DNA of 64,000 bases from Burkholderiales bacterium RIFCSPLOWO2_02_FULL_57_36 (GTDB lineage: Bacteria; Pseudomonadota; Gammaproteobacteria; Burkholderiales; Burkholderiaceae_D): assembly GCA_001770855.1 (NCBI GenBank), contig MESE01000001.1, positions 310,001-374,000 on the forward strand. Direction: 5' to 3'. The translations under genes were made by a program, and so were the position numbers. Positions 8,914-17,023 of this stretch are shown here, piece after piece. Under the pieces are notes generated by a model. The model saw only the letters and a list, made by a program, of their open reading frames with translations, was not told where the DNA came from and ran no database searches. The first letter of the stretch is position 1; each line of letters starts with the position of its first letter.

Positions 8914-8984
8914 GTATCAAGGAGCGTTGCGACAGAGTCCCATTCTGCCAGGCTTGATACAGTCAACAATGCAACCGCGCTCAC
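8914..8984 (+). promoter_or_regulatory. SAH (S-adenosylhomocysteine) riboswitch
   Basis: The segment fits the SAH riboswitch consensus: stem P1 is GTATCAAG (8914-8921) with CTTGATAC (8953-8960), the conserved core AAGGAGCGTTGC (8919-8930) and CCAGGCTTG are present, and GAGCG (8922-8926) can pair with CGCTC (8978-8982), with GTTGC/GCAAC (8926-8930 and 8971-8975) as the adjoining helix, giving the pseudoknotted layout. A TAAAAT -10 box at 8902-8907 puts the transcript start at the aptamer edge. It precedes ahcY, the gene this class controls, and is an ON switch when SAH accumulates. Confidence 0.9.
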
Positions 8985-9015
8985 GTTACTTTTTTTCTAA
9001 CGAAAGGAGGGCGTG

Positions 9016-10443
9016 ATGAACGCCGTAGCATTGAAATCCTCAAATTCCCCTGATCAAGATTATTTCGTAGCCGACCTCGGCTTGGCCGACTGGGGCCGCA
9101 AAGAAATCAGAATCGCAGAAACGGAAATGCCCGGTCTGATGGCGATTCGTGACGAATTTGCCGCCGCGCAGCCGCTCAAGGGCGCACGCATCACCGGATC
9201 GTTGCACATGACGATTCAGACCGCCGTGCTGATCCAAACGCTGGAAGCACTCGGCGCGAAGGTGCGTTGGGCGTCGTGCAATATTTATTCAACCCAGGAT
9301 CATGCCGCCGCCGCCATTGCGGCCAATAGCACACCGGTATTTGCATTCAAGGGCGAGTCGCTCGATGAGTATTGGGACTTTACGCACCGCATCTTCGAAT
9401 GGCCCAGCGGCGAATATTCAAACATGATTCTCGATGACGGCGGCGATGCGACGCTGCTGCTGCATCTCGGCAGTCGAGCGGAAAAGGATTTGAGCGTACT
9501 GAGCAATCCGGACTCCGAAGAGTCGGTATGCATGTTCAATTCGATCAAGAAAAAACTTGCCGAGTCGCCCAACTGGTACTCGACTCGCCTGACGCAAATC
9601 AAGGGCGTGACGGAAGAAACCACGACCGGTGTGCATCGGCTGTACCAGATGCACAAGGAAGGCAAGTTGGCTTTCCCTGCGATCAATGTCAACGATTCCG
9701 TTACCAAATCCAAGTTCGACAATCTGTATGGTTGCCGTGAGTCGCTGGTCGACGGCATCAAGCGAGCGACCGATGTCATGATCGCAGGCAAAGTTGCAAT
9801 TGTGGCCGGCTACGGCGATGTGGGTAAAGGATCGGCGCAGGCATTGCGCGCCTTGTCCGCGCAAGTATGGGTGACGGAAGTCGACCCGATTTGCGCATTG
9901 CAGGCTGCCATGGAAGGCTACCGTGTCGTGACCATGGATTACGCAGCGGAACATGGCGATATCTTCGTGACCGCAACCGGCAACTATCATGTGATCACGC
10001 ATGCGCACATGAAGAAAATGAAAGACCAGGCGATCGTTTGCAACATCGGTCACTTCGACAATGAAATCGAAGTTGCCGCATTGAAGCAATACACTTGGGA
10101 AAACATCAAGCCGCAGGTCGATCACATCATTTTCCCGGACGGCAAGCGGATTATTCTGCTGGCTGAAGGGCGTTTGGTCAATCTGGGTTGCGGCACCGGA
10201 CATCCATCGTATGTGATGAGTTCGTCATTCGCCAACCAGACGATCGCGCAGATTGAATTATATGTAAACACAGCTTCTTATCCGATCGGTGTTTACACAT
10301 TGCCGAAGCATCTTGATGAAAAAGTCGCCCGGCTTCAGCTGAAAAAACTCAATGCGCAACTGACCGAGTTGACTAAAGAGCAGGCGAAATATATCGGCGT
10401 TCAATTGTCCGGCCCGTACAAGTCGGATCACTATCGCTACTGA
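9016..10443 (+). CDS. ahcY: S-adenosylhomocysteine hydrolase
   Basis: Hydrolyses S-adenosylhomocysteine to homocysteine and adenosine, removing the inhibitor left by methyltransferases. The 475 residues match the bacterial form. The NAD-binding motif [15 protein letters not shown] lies near residue 260, and [15 protein letters not shown] near the N-terminus and the C-terminal [11 protein letters not shown] are diagnostic. A strong AAGGAGG (9003-9009) sits six bases from the ATG at 9016; an in-frame GTG at 9013 is too close to it. It is first in an operon with a small membrane protein and metF, all behind the SAH riboswitch. Confidence 0.98.
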   Translation: MNAVALKSSNSPDQDYFVADLGLADWGRKEIRIAETEMPGLMAIRDEFAAAQPLKGARITGSLHMTIQTAVLIQTLEALGAKVRWASCNIYSTQDHAAAAIAANSTPVFAFKGESLDEYWDFTHRIFEWPSGEYSNMILDDGGDATLLLHLGSRAEKDLSVLSNPDSEESVCMFNSIKKKLAESPNWYSTRLTQIKGVTEETTTGVHRLYQMHKEGKLAFPAINVNDSVTKSKFDNLYGCRESLVDGIKRATDVMIAGKVAIVAGYGDVGKGSAQALRALSAQVWVTEVDPICALQAAMEGYRVVTMDYAAEHGDIFVTATGNYHVITHAHMKKMKDQAIVCNIGHFDNEIEVAALKQYTWENIKPQVDHIIFPDGKRIILLAEGRLVNLGCGTGHPSYVMSSSFANQTIAQIELYVNTASYPIGVYTLPKHLDEKVARLQLKKLNAQLTELTKEQAKYIGVQLSGPYKSDHYRY

Positions 10444-10464
10444 TACGGTTTGGACGCAGAGAGA

Positions 10465-10504
10465 ACTACCCTGATGCGGAAAGGTTTCGCTGCATCAGGG
10501 TAGT
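10465..10504 (+). terminator. Strong stem-loop between ahcY and the next gene
   Basis: ACTACCCTGATGC (10465-10477) and GCATCAGGGTAGT (10492-10504) form a perfect 13-bp stem with a 14-base loop. No U-run follows, so it is not a full intrinsic terminator; it may be a partial terminator, an RNA stabiliser of the ahcY message or a processing site within the ahcY-metF operon. Confidence 0.55.
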
Positions 10505-10533
10505 AATCAATTTCAGGAACTGCAGGGGGAATC

Positions 10534-10875
10534 ATGCGTTTGCTCATCACCTGGCTGATCAATACGGCTGCCTTGTTTGGCGTCACGTTCGTGATGCAAT
10601 CGGTGCAGGTCGATACTTTTGGCACTGCGCTGATTGCGGCGCTGATTCTCGGTTTGGTCAATACCCTGATCCGCCCCGTGCTGGTGCTGCTGACGTTGCC
10701 TGTGACATTGCTGACACTAGGCCTTTTCATCTTTGTGATCAACGGCCTGCTGTTCTGGGCGGTCGCCAGCCTGATAGGCGGCTTCCAAGTCGCAGGATTC
10801 TGGTCGGCGGTCGGCGGTGCACTGGTGTACAGCATCATTTCGTGGGCTTTGTCTGCGCTCATTTTAAAAAAATAA
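10534..10875 (+). CDS. Four-helix membrane protein, phage holin family (superfamily IV type)
   Basis: A 113-residue very hydrophobic protein with four predicted membrane helices (about 4-24, 28-50, 56-80, 87-110) and the NTLIRPVLVLLTLPVTLLTLG core typical of the family named after mycobacterial phage holins. Despite the name, it is a chromosomal membrane protein of unknown function that is often found between ahcY and metF in betaproteobacteria. AGGGGGAA lies before the ATG, and metF begins one base after its stop, so translation is coupled. No phage genes are nearby, so lysis is not suggested. Confidence 0.85.
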   Translation: MRLLITWLINTAALFGVTFVMQSVQVDTFGTALIAALILGLVNTLIRPVLVLLTLPVTLLTLGLFIFVINGLLFWAVASLIGGFQVAGFWSAVGGALVYSIISWALSALILKK

Positions 10876-10876
10876 C

Positions 10877-11728
10877 ATGTCTGACAAAATATTCAGTATC
10901 GAATTTTTTCCGCCCAAAACACCGGAAGGTGTGGAAAAGCTGCGGGTCGCGCGCGCAAAACTTGCGGAGCTTCATCCGAGCTATTTTTCGGTGACCTTCG
11001 GCGCCGGCGGTTCTACTCAACAAGGTACGCGCGATACCGTGCTGGAAATCAAGCGTGAAGGCCATGAGGCGGCACCGCATCTGTCGTGCATGGGAACGTC
11101 GCGCGATAATCTGCGCTCGCTGTTGCAGGATTACAAATCCCACGGTATCAAGCGCTTGGTTGCGCTGCGCGGCGATTTGCCAAGCGGCTACGGCACCATC
11201 GGTTTTTCATCGGGTGAATTCCGTTATGCCAGTGAATTGGTTGAATTCGTTCGCGCCGAAACCGGCGACTGGTTTCATATTGAAGTGGCTGCATATCCGG
11301 AAGTGCATCCGCAAGCCAAGTCGCCCCAGGATGACCTGCAGAACTTTGCCCGCAAGGTGAAGGCCGGCGCCAACACTGCCATCACGCAGTACTTTTATAA
11401 TCCAGATGCATATTTTCGCTTTGTTGAAGATGCGCAAAAAATTGGAGTAAACGTACCTATCATCGCCGGCATTATGCCGATTACAAATTATTCGCAATTG
11501 ATGCGCTTTTCCGATATGTGCGGGGCGGAAATTCCACGCTGGATTCGTTTGAAACTGGCGAGCTTCGGTGACGATTCCGAATCCATTCGTGCCTTCGGGT
11601 TGGATGTGGTAACTAGGTTATGCGAACGTCTGCTCGCCGGAGATGTTCCAGGTTTGCATTTCTATTCCCTCAATCAGGCTAATGCAACGTTAGCGATTTG
11701 CCACAACCTGGGTACTCCGTCCGTCTAG
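10877..11728 (+). CDS. metF: 5,10-methylenetetrahydrofolate reductase
   Basis: Reduces methylene-THF to methyl-THF with FAD, supplying the methyl group for methionine synthesis. The 283 residues cover the single catalytic barrel of bacterial MetF (E. coli 296). FSIEFFPPKTPEGVEKL at the N-terminus contains the catalytic Glu, and VTFGAGGST, RGD near residue 98 and ITQYFYNPDAYFRFVED are family blocks. It ends the SAH-riboswitch operon, so methyl-THF supply rises together with SAH removal. The stop is followed eight bases later by a good terminator. Confidence 0.97.
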   Translation: MSDKIFSIEFFPPKTPEGVEKLRVARAKLAELHPSYFSVTFGAGGSTQQGTRDTVLEIKREGHEAAPHLSCMGTSRDNLRSLLQDYKSHGIKRLVALRGDLPSGYGTIGFSSGEFRYASELVEFVRAETGDWFHIEVAAYPEVHPQAKSPQDDLQNFARKVKAGANTAITQYFYNPDAYFRFVEDAQKIGVNVPIIAGIMPITNYSQLMRFSDMCGAEIPRWIRLKLASFGDDSESIRAFGLDVVTRLCERLLAGDVPGLHFYSLNQANATLAICHNLGTPSV

Positions 11729-11736
11729 CGACAAGC

Positions 11737-11788
11737 CTGCGAATGTGGCGCATAACGCCACATTCGCAGCGCATCCATGTAAGTTTTT
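11737..11788 (+). terminator. Terminator of the ahcY-metF operon
   Basis: CTGCGAATGTGGCG (11737-11750) pairs perfectly with CGCCACATTCGCAG (11756-11769) around a 5-base loop; a short T-run follows at 11784-11788. The remainder of the metF-chemoreceptor interval (to 12030) is AT-rich and shows no gene; it should hold the chemoreceptor promoter, but I cannot assign boxes with confidence. Confidence 0.75.
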
Positions 11789-12030
11789 GGCCATCCATGC
11801 CGTTATCGCGGATATCATATAAATATTTCCGTGTAGTAATGGCGTCGTTCGGCGGCGCCTTCAAATTCGCACCGCTGAATGCATTTGGGTGCCAAGCGCG
11901 ATATCGAATTTCCGAAAAAATAATACAGAGACCGCAACGCACCTATGATGAGTGTGCGGATTGTGATCAGATGTTTATGGCAACATTTACCATCGCCGAC
12001 ATCTGGAAATATACCGAGTAGGAAGTAAAT

Positions 12031-13521
12031 ATGAGCCTGACAAACATTCGACTCCGCAGTTGCCTGCTTTTCGGTTTCGGGAGCATTTTGCTGTTATTGA
12101 CCGTGGTTACATTCATCGCGGGGATCAGCACGCAAGGCACATCGCGTGCGGTCGTTGTTGTCTGCGGCTTGATCGGCATCGTGACGGGTACGCTTGTCGC
12201 GGGATGGGTAATGCGTCGTATCACGGCACCGATGAATGAAGCACTCGCCACTGCGAAACGCATCACGTCCGGTGATCTTGCCGGCTCCATCAAGGTGACG
12301 ACCGGCGGCGAGATTGGTGAATTGATGCAGGCATTACAGGAAATGCATACGCGCATATTCGGTATCGTCAGCGATGTGCGCACCGGCACCACGACAGTTG
12401 CATCCACTTCATCGCAAATCAGCCGTGACAATGCGGCGCTGTCGCAGCGCACTGAAACGCAGGCCGGCTCCCTGGAAGAAACCGCGTCGTCGATGGAGGA
12501 ATTGACATCTGCCGTCAGGCAGAATGCGGATAATGCGCGACAGGCCAACACGCTGGTGCTATCGGCTTCGGATCATGCCGTCAAGGGCGGTGCCGTGGTG
12601 ACAGAGGTGGTTCAGATGATGGGATCGATCAGGGACAGTTCACGCAAGATCGTGGACATCATCAGCGTCATAGACGGCATTGCATTTCAGACCAATATCC
12701 TGGCCTTGAATGCGGCAGTGGAAGCCGCGCGTGCCGGCGAACAGGGACGCGGCTTTGCCGTGGTGGCAAGCGAAGTACGTACGCTTGCGCAGCGATCCGC
12801 AAGCGCCGCGAAGGAAATCAAGGAGTTGATCGGCGATTCGGTCGAAAAAGTGGACGCTGGAGGCAAGCTGGTTGACGCCGCAGGCAAGACGATGGATGAA
12901 ATCGTGGCCTCGGTCAAACAGGTGGCCGAGATCATGAGAGACATCAATATCGCAAGTCAGGAACAGAGTGTCGGCATCGAATCGATAAACCGGGCGGTCA
13001 CGCAGATCGACGGTATGACGCAGCAGAACGCCGTGCTGGTTGAGGACGCAACCAAAACCGCCACGACCTTGAACGAACAGGCGGTATCGCTCATGAAAAC
13101 CGTCGCCGGATTCAAATTGGGTGACCGGGAACACGGCAATGCGGAAGAAGCGGTCGCGATGGTGAAGGACGGCTGCGAATTCTACAAGGGTCATGGCAGG
13201 AATGGATTGATTGCGGAAATCAATAAACTCGGCAAGGGCCAGTTTATTGATCGCGATCTTTACCTGATGGCAATCGGCGCGGACGATGCTGTTTTTCTTG
13301 CTCACGGAAACAACCCCAGGGTACTTGGCCTTGGTCCGCAAAGCAAAGATGTCGATGGCAAACTCTTTGTCAGGGAAATGGCGAATGCGGCAAAGGCCAA
13401 AGGCGAAGGCTGGATCGATTACAAATGGGCGCACCCGGTCACAAATGAAATCAGGACGAAAGCCTCCTATTTTCAAAGGGCTGGCGACCTTGTCATTGCT
13501 TGCGGAATTTATAAGACTTGA
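12031..13521 (+). CDS. Methyl-accepting chemotaxis protein with C-terminal cytosolic Cache-like domain
   Basis: A 496-residue receptor. Two membrane helices (about 11-31 and 39-60) are separated by only a few residues, so there is no periplasmic sensor. HAMP follows (about 61-113), then the coiled signalling domain with the invariant tip EAARAGEQGRGFAVVASE at residues 231-248. Residues about 372-496 form an extra domain (EEAVAMVKDG, FIDRDLYLMAIGADD, GWIDYKWAHPVTNEIRTKAS, VIACGIYKT) with Cache_2-like features. The sensor is thus placed in the cytosol after the signalling hairpin, so it probably reads an internal metabolite. No che genes lie near. Start ATG has GGAAG nearby. The ligand is unknown. 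Confidence 0.9.
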   Translation: MSLTNIRLRSCLLFGFGSILLLLTVVTFIAGISTQGTSRAVVVVCGLIGIVTGTLVAGWVMRRITAPMNEALATAKRITSGDLAGSIKVTTGGEIGELMQALQEMHTRIFGIVSDVRTGTTTVASTSSQISRDNAALSQRTETQAGSLEETASSMEELTSAVRQNADNARQANTLVLSASDHAVKGGAVVTEVVQMMGSIRDSSRKIVDIISVIDGIAFQTNILALNAAVEAARAGEQGRGFAVVASEVRTLAQRSASAAKEIKELIGDSVEKVDAGGKLVDAAGKTMDEIVASVKQVAEIMRDINIASQEQSVGIESINRAVTQIDGMTQQNAVLVEDATKTATTLNEQAVSLMKTVAGFKLGDREHGNAEEAVAMVKDGCEFYKGHGRNGLIAEINKLGKGQFIDRDLYLMAIGADDAVFLAHGNNPRVLGLGPQSKDVDGKLFVREMANAAKAKGEGWIDYKWAHPVTNEIRTKASYFQRAGDLVIACGIYKT

Positions 13522-13560
13522 ATGCCGCGCAGCGAAGCAATCTATAAGCGCAAATGCAAT

Positions 13561-14091
13561 TCAGTCCGTAATGACGAGGTCTAATGCCACGTCGTGCGGG
13601 CCGGCGTTGAATGCGGCGCGTGCCGACGAATAAGCAATGCCGATCGCAATCGGTCGAGGTTTTTCCGCAAGCGTTCGATCGTAGTACCCGCCGCCATATC
13701 CAAGTCGGATATTGTCCGCATTGAAACCGACACAGGGGATCAACAGTCCTTCCGGACGAATCAAATTGCGTTCGACAGGCGTCGGCACGCCGCAAGCGTC
13801 ACGCGCCAATGTATCCCCCGGTGTCCAGGCCGCGAATGCAAGCGGAGCATCCTGTCCTGTTACTACCGGCAATGCCAGCTTTATTCCTTTCCGCGACAGA
13901 TCATCGTACAGCGCGCGTAAATCCGGTTCTGATTTTATGGGCCAATAAACACCCAGGCTCTGGACCGGATTTTCCTTCAGCCACATACATATCCGTTCTG
14001 CAATTGCCATATCGCAACGTTCACGCAGGTCAGTTGCAATTACGCCTCGGGCCGCCAGCAGCGAGCGTCGCAAATCAGTCTTGTTCAACAT
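13561..14091 (-). CDS. ygfA: 5-formyltetrahydrofolate cyclo-ligase
   Basis: Converts 5-formyl-THF to 5,10-methenyl-THF using ATP, returning an inactive folate to the pool. 176 residues from the ATG at 14091 (MLNKTDLRRSLLAAR); the frame is open five codons further to a TTG, which is less likely. The nucleotide/substrate motif LGYGGGYYDRTL near residue 130 and YWPIKSEPDLRAL are characteristic. It is divergent from the lytic transglycosylase with about 100 bases between. In many proteobacteria the 6S RNA gene adjoins ygfA; the short flanks here leave no room for one. Confidence 0.92.
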   Translation of the reverse strand: MLNKTDLRRSLLAARGVIATDLRERCDMAIAERICMWLKENPVQSLGVYWPIKSEPDLRALYDDLSRKGIKLALPVVTGQDAPLAFAAWTPGDTLARDACGVPTPVERNLIRPEGLLIPCVGFNADNIRLGYGGGYYDRTLAEKPRPIAIGIAYSSARAAFNAGPHDVALDLVITD

Positions 14092-14193
14092 ATATTGAAT
14101 GCACAATTACCTGCGTTTTTCGAGATGAGCGGAGAAGAATCACGTGCTATTCTAGATGATCCTGTGACTCGATACAGATAGGGCCGTAAATTG

Positions 14194-16143
14194 ATGTTTT
14201 CAAAGAAATGGGTTGTCGGCATTGCGCTTGCCAGCGCGTCGGCTGTTCCCTTATTGCCCGTTTCATATGCGCAAAGCAGGCTTGCAACTTCAATTGCCGG
14301 CGATGATGTTTTCCTGTCGCTGCGTGACGCCGTCCGTCGCGAGGATGCGACCAGTGCCGGTGAATTGGCAGCGCAATTAAGTGATTATTCGATTCCCTCC
14401 TACGTAGACTACTATCGGCTCAAGCCGCGCATGAAGAATGCGCCGGTCGCCGAAATTCGGGACTACCTGGCGCGTTATGACGGCAGCGCAATTGCCGACC
14501 GGTTGCGCAATGATTGGTTGCTCGAGCTGGGCAGGATGCGTGATTGGAATACTTTCGATGAACAATATCCGCTCTTCGTATTGGACGACGATACGCAGCT
14601 GAAATGCTATGCGCTGATGTCCAGGGCGAGCAAGGGACAAAATGTCGCCCAGGAGGCGCGCGTTTTGCTGGTGTCGCCCAAGCACTACGGTGAAGCATGC
14701 CAGGCATTGATTGCCGCACTGGCGGAACGCGGGCAATTCAGCATTGGCGATCTGTGGTCGCAGATACGGCTCGCGGCCGAGTACAACGTGCCGGAGATTG
14801 TGCGCAGCACTGCCCGATTGACTGACGCTCCGGAAAACCTGGTGATGCAGGCATTGGACACGCCCGCATTGGTGCTTGCGCGGGGTCCCGGCAGCGGACG
14901 CGCGGCGCATGAAGCATTCCTAATTGCACTGGGCCGCCTGGCCAGGAGCAATCCTGCCCAGGCGATCAGTACACTGGAACGAGCGGCGAGGCAATTGTCG
15001 CGCCAGGAAGAGACGCTTGGCTGGGCGCAAATCGCACTGCAAAGCACCCTCAAGCTTGCACCGGATGCGATCGATCTTTGGCACAAGGCAAACGATGCGC
15101 CATTGACGCTGGAAGGACATCAGTGGAAAGTCCGGGCGGGATTGCGGGCCGGCGACTGGAAGTTGGTTAAAACTGCCATTGATGCGATGCCGCCCGCACT
15201 GCGTTCCGATTCAACATGGATCTACTGGTTGGGGCGCGCCTTGCGGGAGCTCGGCAAGCAGGAAGAGGCGCAGCACTTGTTTCAATCGATTGCGAGTCAC
15301 AACGGTTTTTACGGACAGCTGTCACTGGAAGAATTAGGACATAAAATCTCGATTCCACAACAGAGCGTGCCGCCGGCACCGGAAGAAATCGCGGCAGCGG
15401 CGGCAAATCAGGGGCTTCGCAGGGCATTAAAATTTTTCGAACTGAACCTGCGCTTCGAGGGAACGCGCGAATGGAATTGGCAACTGCGCCGCATGGGGGA
15501 TCGCCAGCTTCTGGCCGCCGCTGAATTCGCCAGGCAAAATAATGTGCTTGACCGGATGGTCCAGACGTCGGATCGTACCAAGGCTGAATTCGATTTTACC
15601 CAGCGTTTTCCGACCCCGTTTGGCGAAATCATGCATGCGCACACGCAGACATTGGGATTGGATAAAGCCTGGGTATATGGCTTGATACGGCAGGAATCGC
15701 GATTCATTCAGGACGCTCGTTCGCATGTCGGCGCTTCGGGCTTGATGCAACTGATGCCGGCCACCGCCCGATACGTCGCACGTAAAATCGGCATGAACGA
15801 TTTTCGTCCCGGCCACGTCAACAATATCAATGTGAATATCGCTTTGGGATCGAATTACCTGAACATGGTGTTGAATGATCTGGATGGTTCGCAGGCCATG
15901 GCCTCCGCGGCATACAATGCGGGCCCCGGCCGTCCGCGTGCCTGGCGTTCCACATTGACGCGTCCGGTCGAAGGGGCAATTTTTGCGGAATCGATTCCAT
16001 TTTCCGAAACCCGCGGTTATGTAAAAAATGTATTATCGAATGCGACTTATTATGCGGCACTGTTCGAGAACAAGCCGCAGTCGTTGAAGGCTCGCCTGGG
16101 AACTATTTCGCCGAAAGGATTCGTTCCATCGGAACTGCCCTGA
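14194..16143 (+). CDS. slt: Soluble lytic murein transglycosylase
   Basis: Cleaves the MurNAc-GlcNAc bond of peptidoglycan, forming 1,6-anhydro ends, in the periplasm. 649 residues: signal peptide (about 1-27, cleavage after SYA), a long alpha-superhelical U-domain, and a C-terminal SLT catalytic domain from about residue 475. The catalytic Glu is in IRQESRF, followed by GASGLMQLMPATA and AAYNAGPGRPRAW. Length equals the Slt70 family (E. coli 645). A TTG at 14191 precedes the ATG by one codon; the ATG is preferred. A stem-loop follows the stop. Confidence 0.95.
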   Translation: MFSKKWVVGIALASASAVPLLPVSYAQSRLATSIAGDDVFLSLRDAVRREDATSAGELAAQLSDYSIPSYVDYYRLKPRMKNAPVAEIRDYLARYDGSAIADRLRNDWLLELGRMRDWNTFDEQYPLFVLDDDTQLKCYALMSRASKGQNVAQEARVLLVSPKHYGEACQALIAALAERGQFSIGDLWSQIRLAAEYNVPEIVRSTARLTDAPENLVMQALDTPALVLARGPGSGRAAHEAFLIALGRLARSNPAQAISTLERAARQLSRQEETLGWAQIALQSTLKLAPDAIDLWHKANDAPLTLEGHQWKVRAGLRAGDWKLVKTAIDAMPPALRSDSTWIYWLGRALRELGKQEEAQHLFQSIASHNGFYGQLSLEELGHKISIPQQSVPPAPEEIAAAAANQGLRRALKFFELNLRFEGTREWNWQLRRMGDRQLLAAAEFARQNNVLDRMVQTSDRTKAEFDFTQRFPTPFGEIMHAHTQTLGLDKAWVYGLIRQESRFIQDARSHVGASGLMQLMPATARYVARKIGMNDFRPGHVNNINVNIALGSNYLNMVLNDLDGSQAMASAAYNAGPGRPRAWRSTLTRPVEGAIFAESIPFSETRGYVKNVLSNATYYAALFENKPQSLKARLGTISPKGFVPSELP

Positions 16144-16160
16144 GCTGGCATCGCATGAAG

Positions 16161-16187
16161 CCTTGGCGTCATACCATTGCGCCAAGG
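16161..16187 (+). terminator. Stem-loop after slt
   Basis: CCTTGGCG (16161-16168) and CGCCAAGG (16180-16187) form a perfect 8-bp stem with an 11-base loop, 20 bases after the slt stop. No long T-run follows, so it is a weak terminator candidate or a message 3' end. Confidence 0.4.
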
Positions 16188-16219
16188 ACCTTTCCAAAAA
16201 ACAATAAGAGATAAATAGT

Positions 16220-16933
16220 ATGCAAGCCACAGAACTCGATCCGGCACTTTCGCAAACGTTGGACAAAGCGGAAAAAACCGGACTAAAGCTCGTCATTGCG
16301 AACAAGAATTACTCGTCATGGTCAATGAGGCCCTGGATTGCCATGAAGGCTTTCGGCATTCCATTCGAGGAAATTCGCATCCTGCTGGATCAACCGGAAA
16401 CATCTTCCAGAATCGCACACTATTCACCGGCAGGCCGGGTGCCAGTATTGATTGCCGGAAACGTGACGATAGGGGATTCCCTGGCAATCTGCGAATACCT
16501 GGCTGAACAGTTCCCGGAAAATAATCTGTGGCCGCAAGCGACCGATGCGCGCGCGATCGCACGCTCCATCTGTGCTGAAATGCATTCCGGATTTTCCGGA
16601 TTGCGTTCCGCGATGAGCATGAATATTCGCGCCAGTTTCCCCGGTCGTGGCCGTACCTCCGAAGCTCAGGCCGACATCGGCCGTGTATGCGAGATATGGG
16701 AAACCTGTCTGTCCGAGTTCGGTCATCATCAATTCCTGTTTGGCGATTTCTCGATTGCCGATGCGTTTTTTGCGCCGGTCGCAATGCGCTTTCGGACCTA
16801 TGGGGTTTCGCTTGCGCCCGCATTGCGTGCGTATGTCGAACGTGTTTCGTCGCATCCCGCCGTTGCGCAATGGATCAGCGAAGCCATCGCGGAAACAGAG
16901 ATTATCGCCAAATACGAATTGCCTCCGGATTGA
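16220..16933 (+). CDS. Glutathione S-transferase family protein
   Basis: A 237-residue protein with an N-terminal thioredoxin-like GST domain (about 20-100) and an all-helical C-terminal domain (about 110-225). KNYSSWSMRPWIAMKAF carries the residues that usually bind glutathione near the first strand, and GRVPVLI and IGDSLAICEYLAEQFP give the cis-Pro and the glutamyl-binding Asp-Ser pair. The first about 18 residues are an extension beyond the usual start. It belongs to the broad group that includes YfcF-like enzymes; substrate unknown. AAGAGATAA precedes the ATG. Confidence 0.88.
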   Translation: MQATELDPALSQTLDKAEKTGLKLVIANKNYSSWSMRPWIAMKAFGIPFEEIRILLDQPETSSRIAHYSPAGRVPVLIAGNVTIGDSLAICEYLAEQFPENNLWPQATDARAIARSICAEMHSGFSGLRSAMSMNIRASFPGRGRTSEAQADIGRVCEIWETCLSEFGHHQFLFGDFSIADAFFAPVAMRFRTYGVSLAPALRAYVERVSSHPAVAQWISEAIAETEIIAKYELPPD

Positions 16934-17023
16934 TGGATTGCTCTTTTTATGAACCGGGATGAACATCCGGACTAGTCCGATTTTGCGCAGTCGTTGTTTG
17001 CTTCAGTTAAACATCGAGAGGCA

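Noticed and set aside
10534-10875. Prophage remnant suggested by the holin-family name
   Set aside because: No other phage gene is nearby and the protein is fixed between ahcY and metF; the family name is historical.
11960-12030. A flagellar sigma-28 promoter before the chemoreceptor gene (GCCGACAT as -10)
   Set aside because: No TAAA box lies about 15 bases upstream, so the match is not convincing.
14107-14193. 6S RNA gene beside ygfA
   Set aside because: The neighbouring intergenic spaces are under 100 bases, too short for a 6S RNA of about 180 bases.
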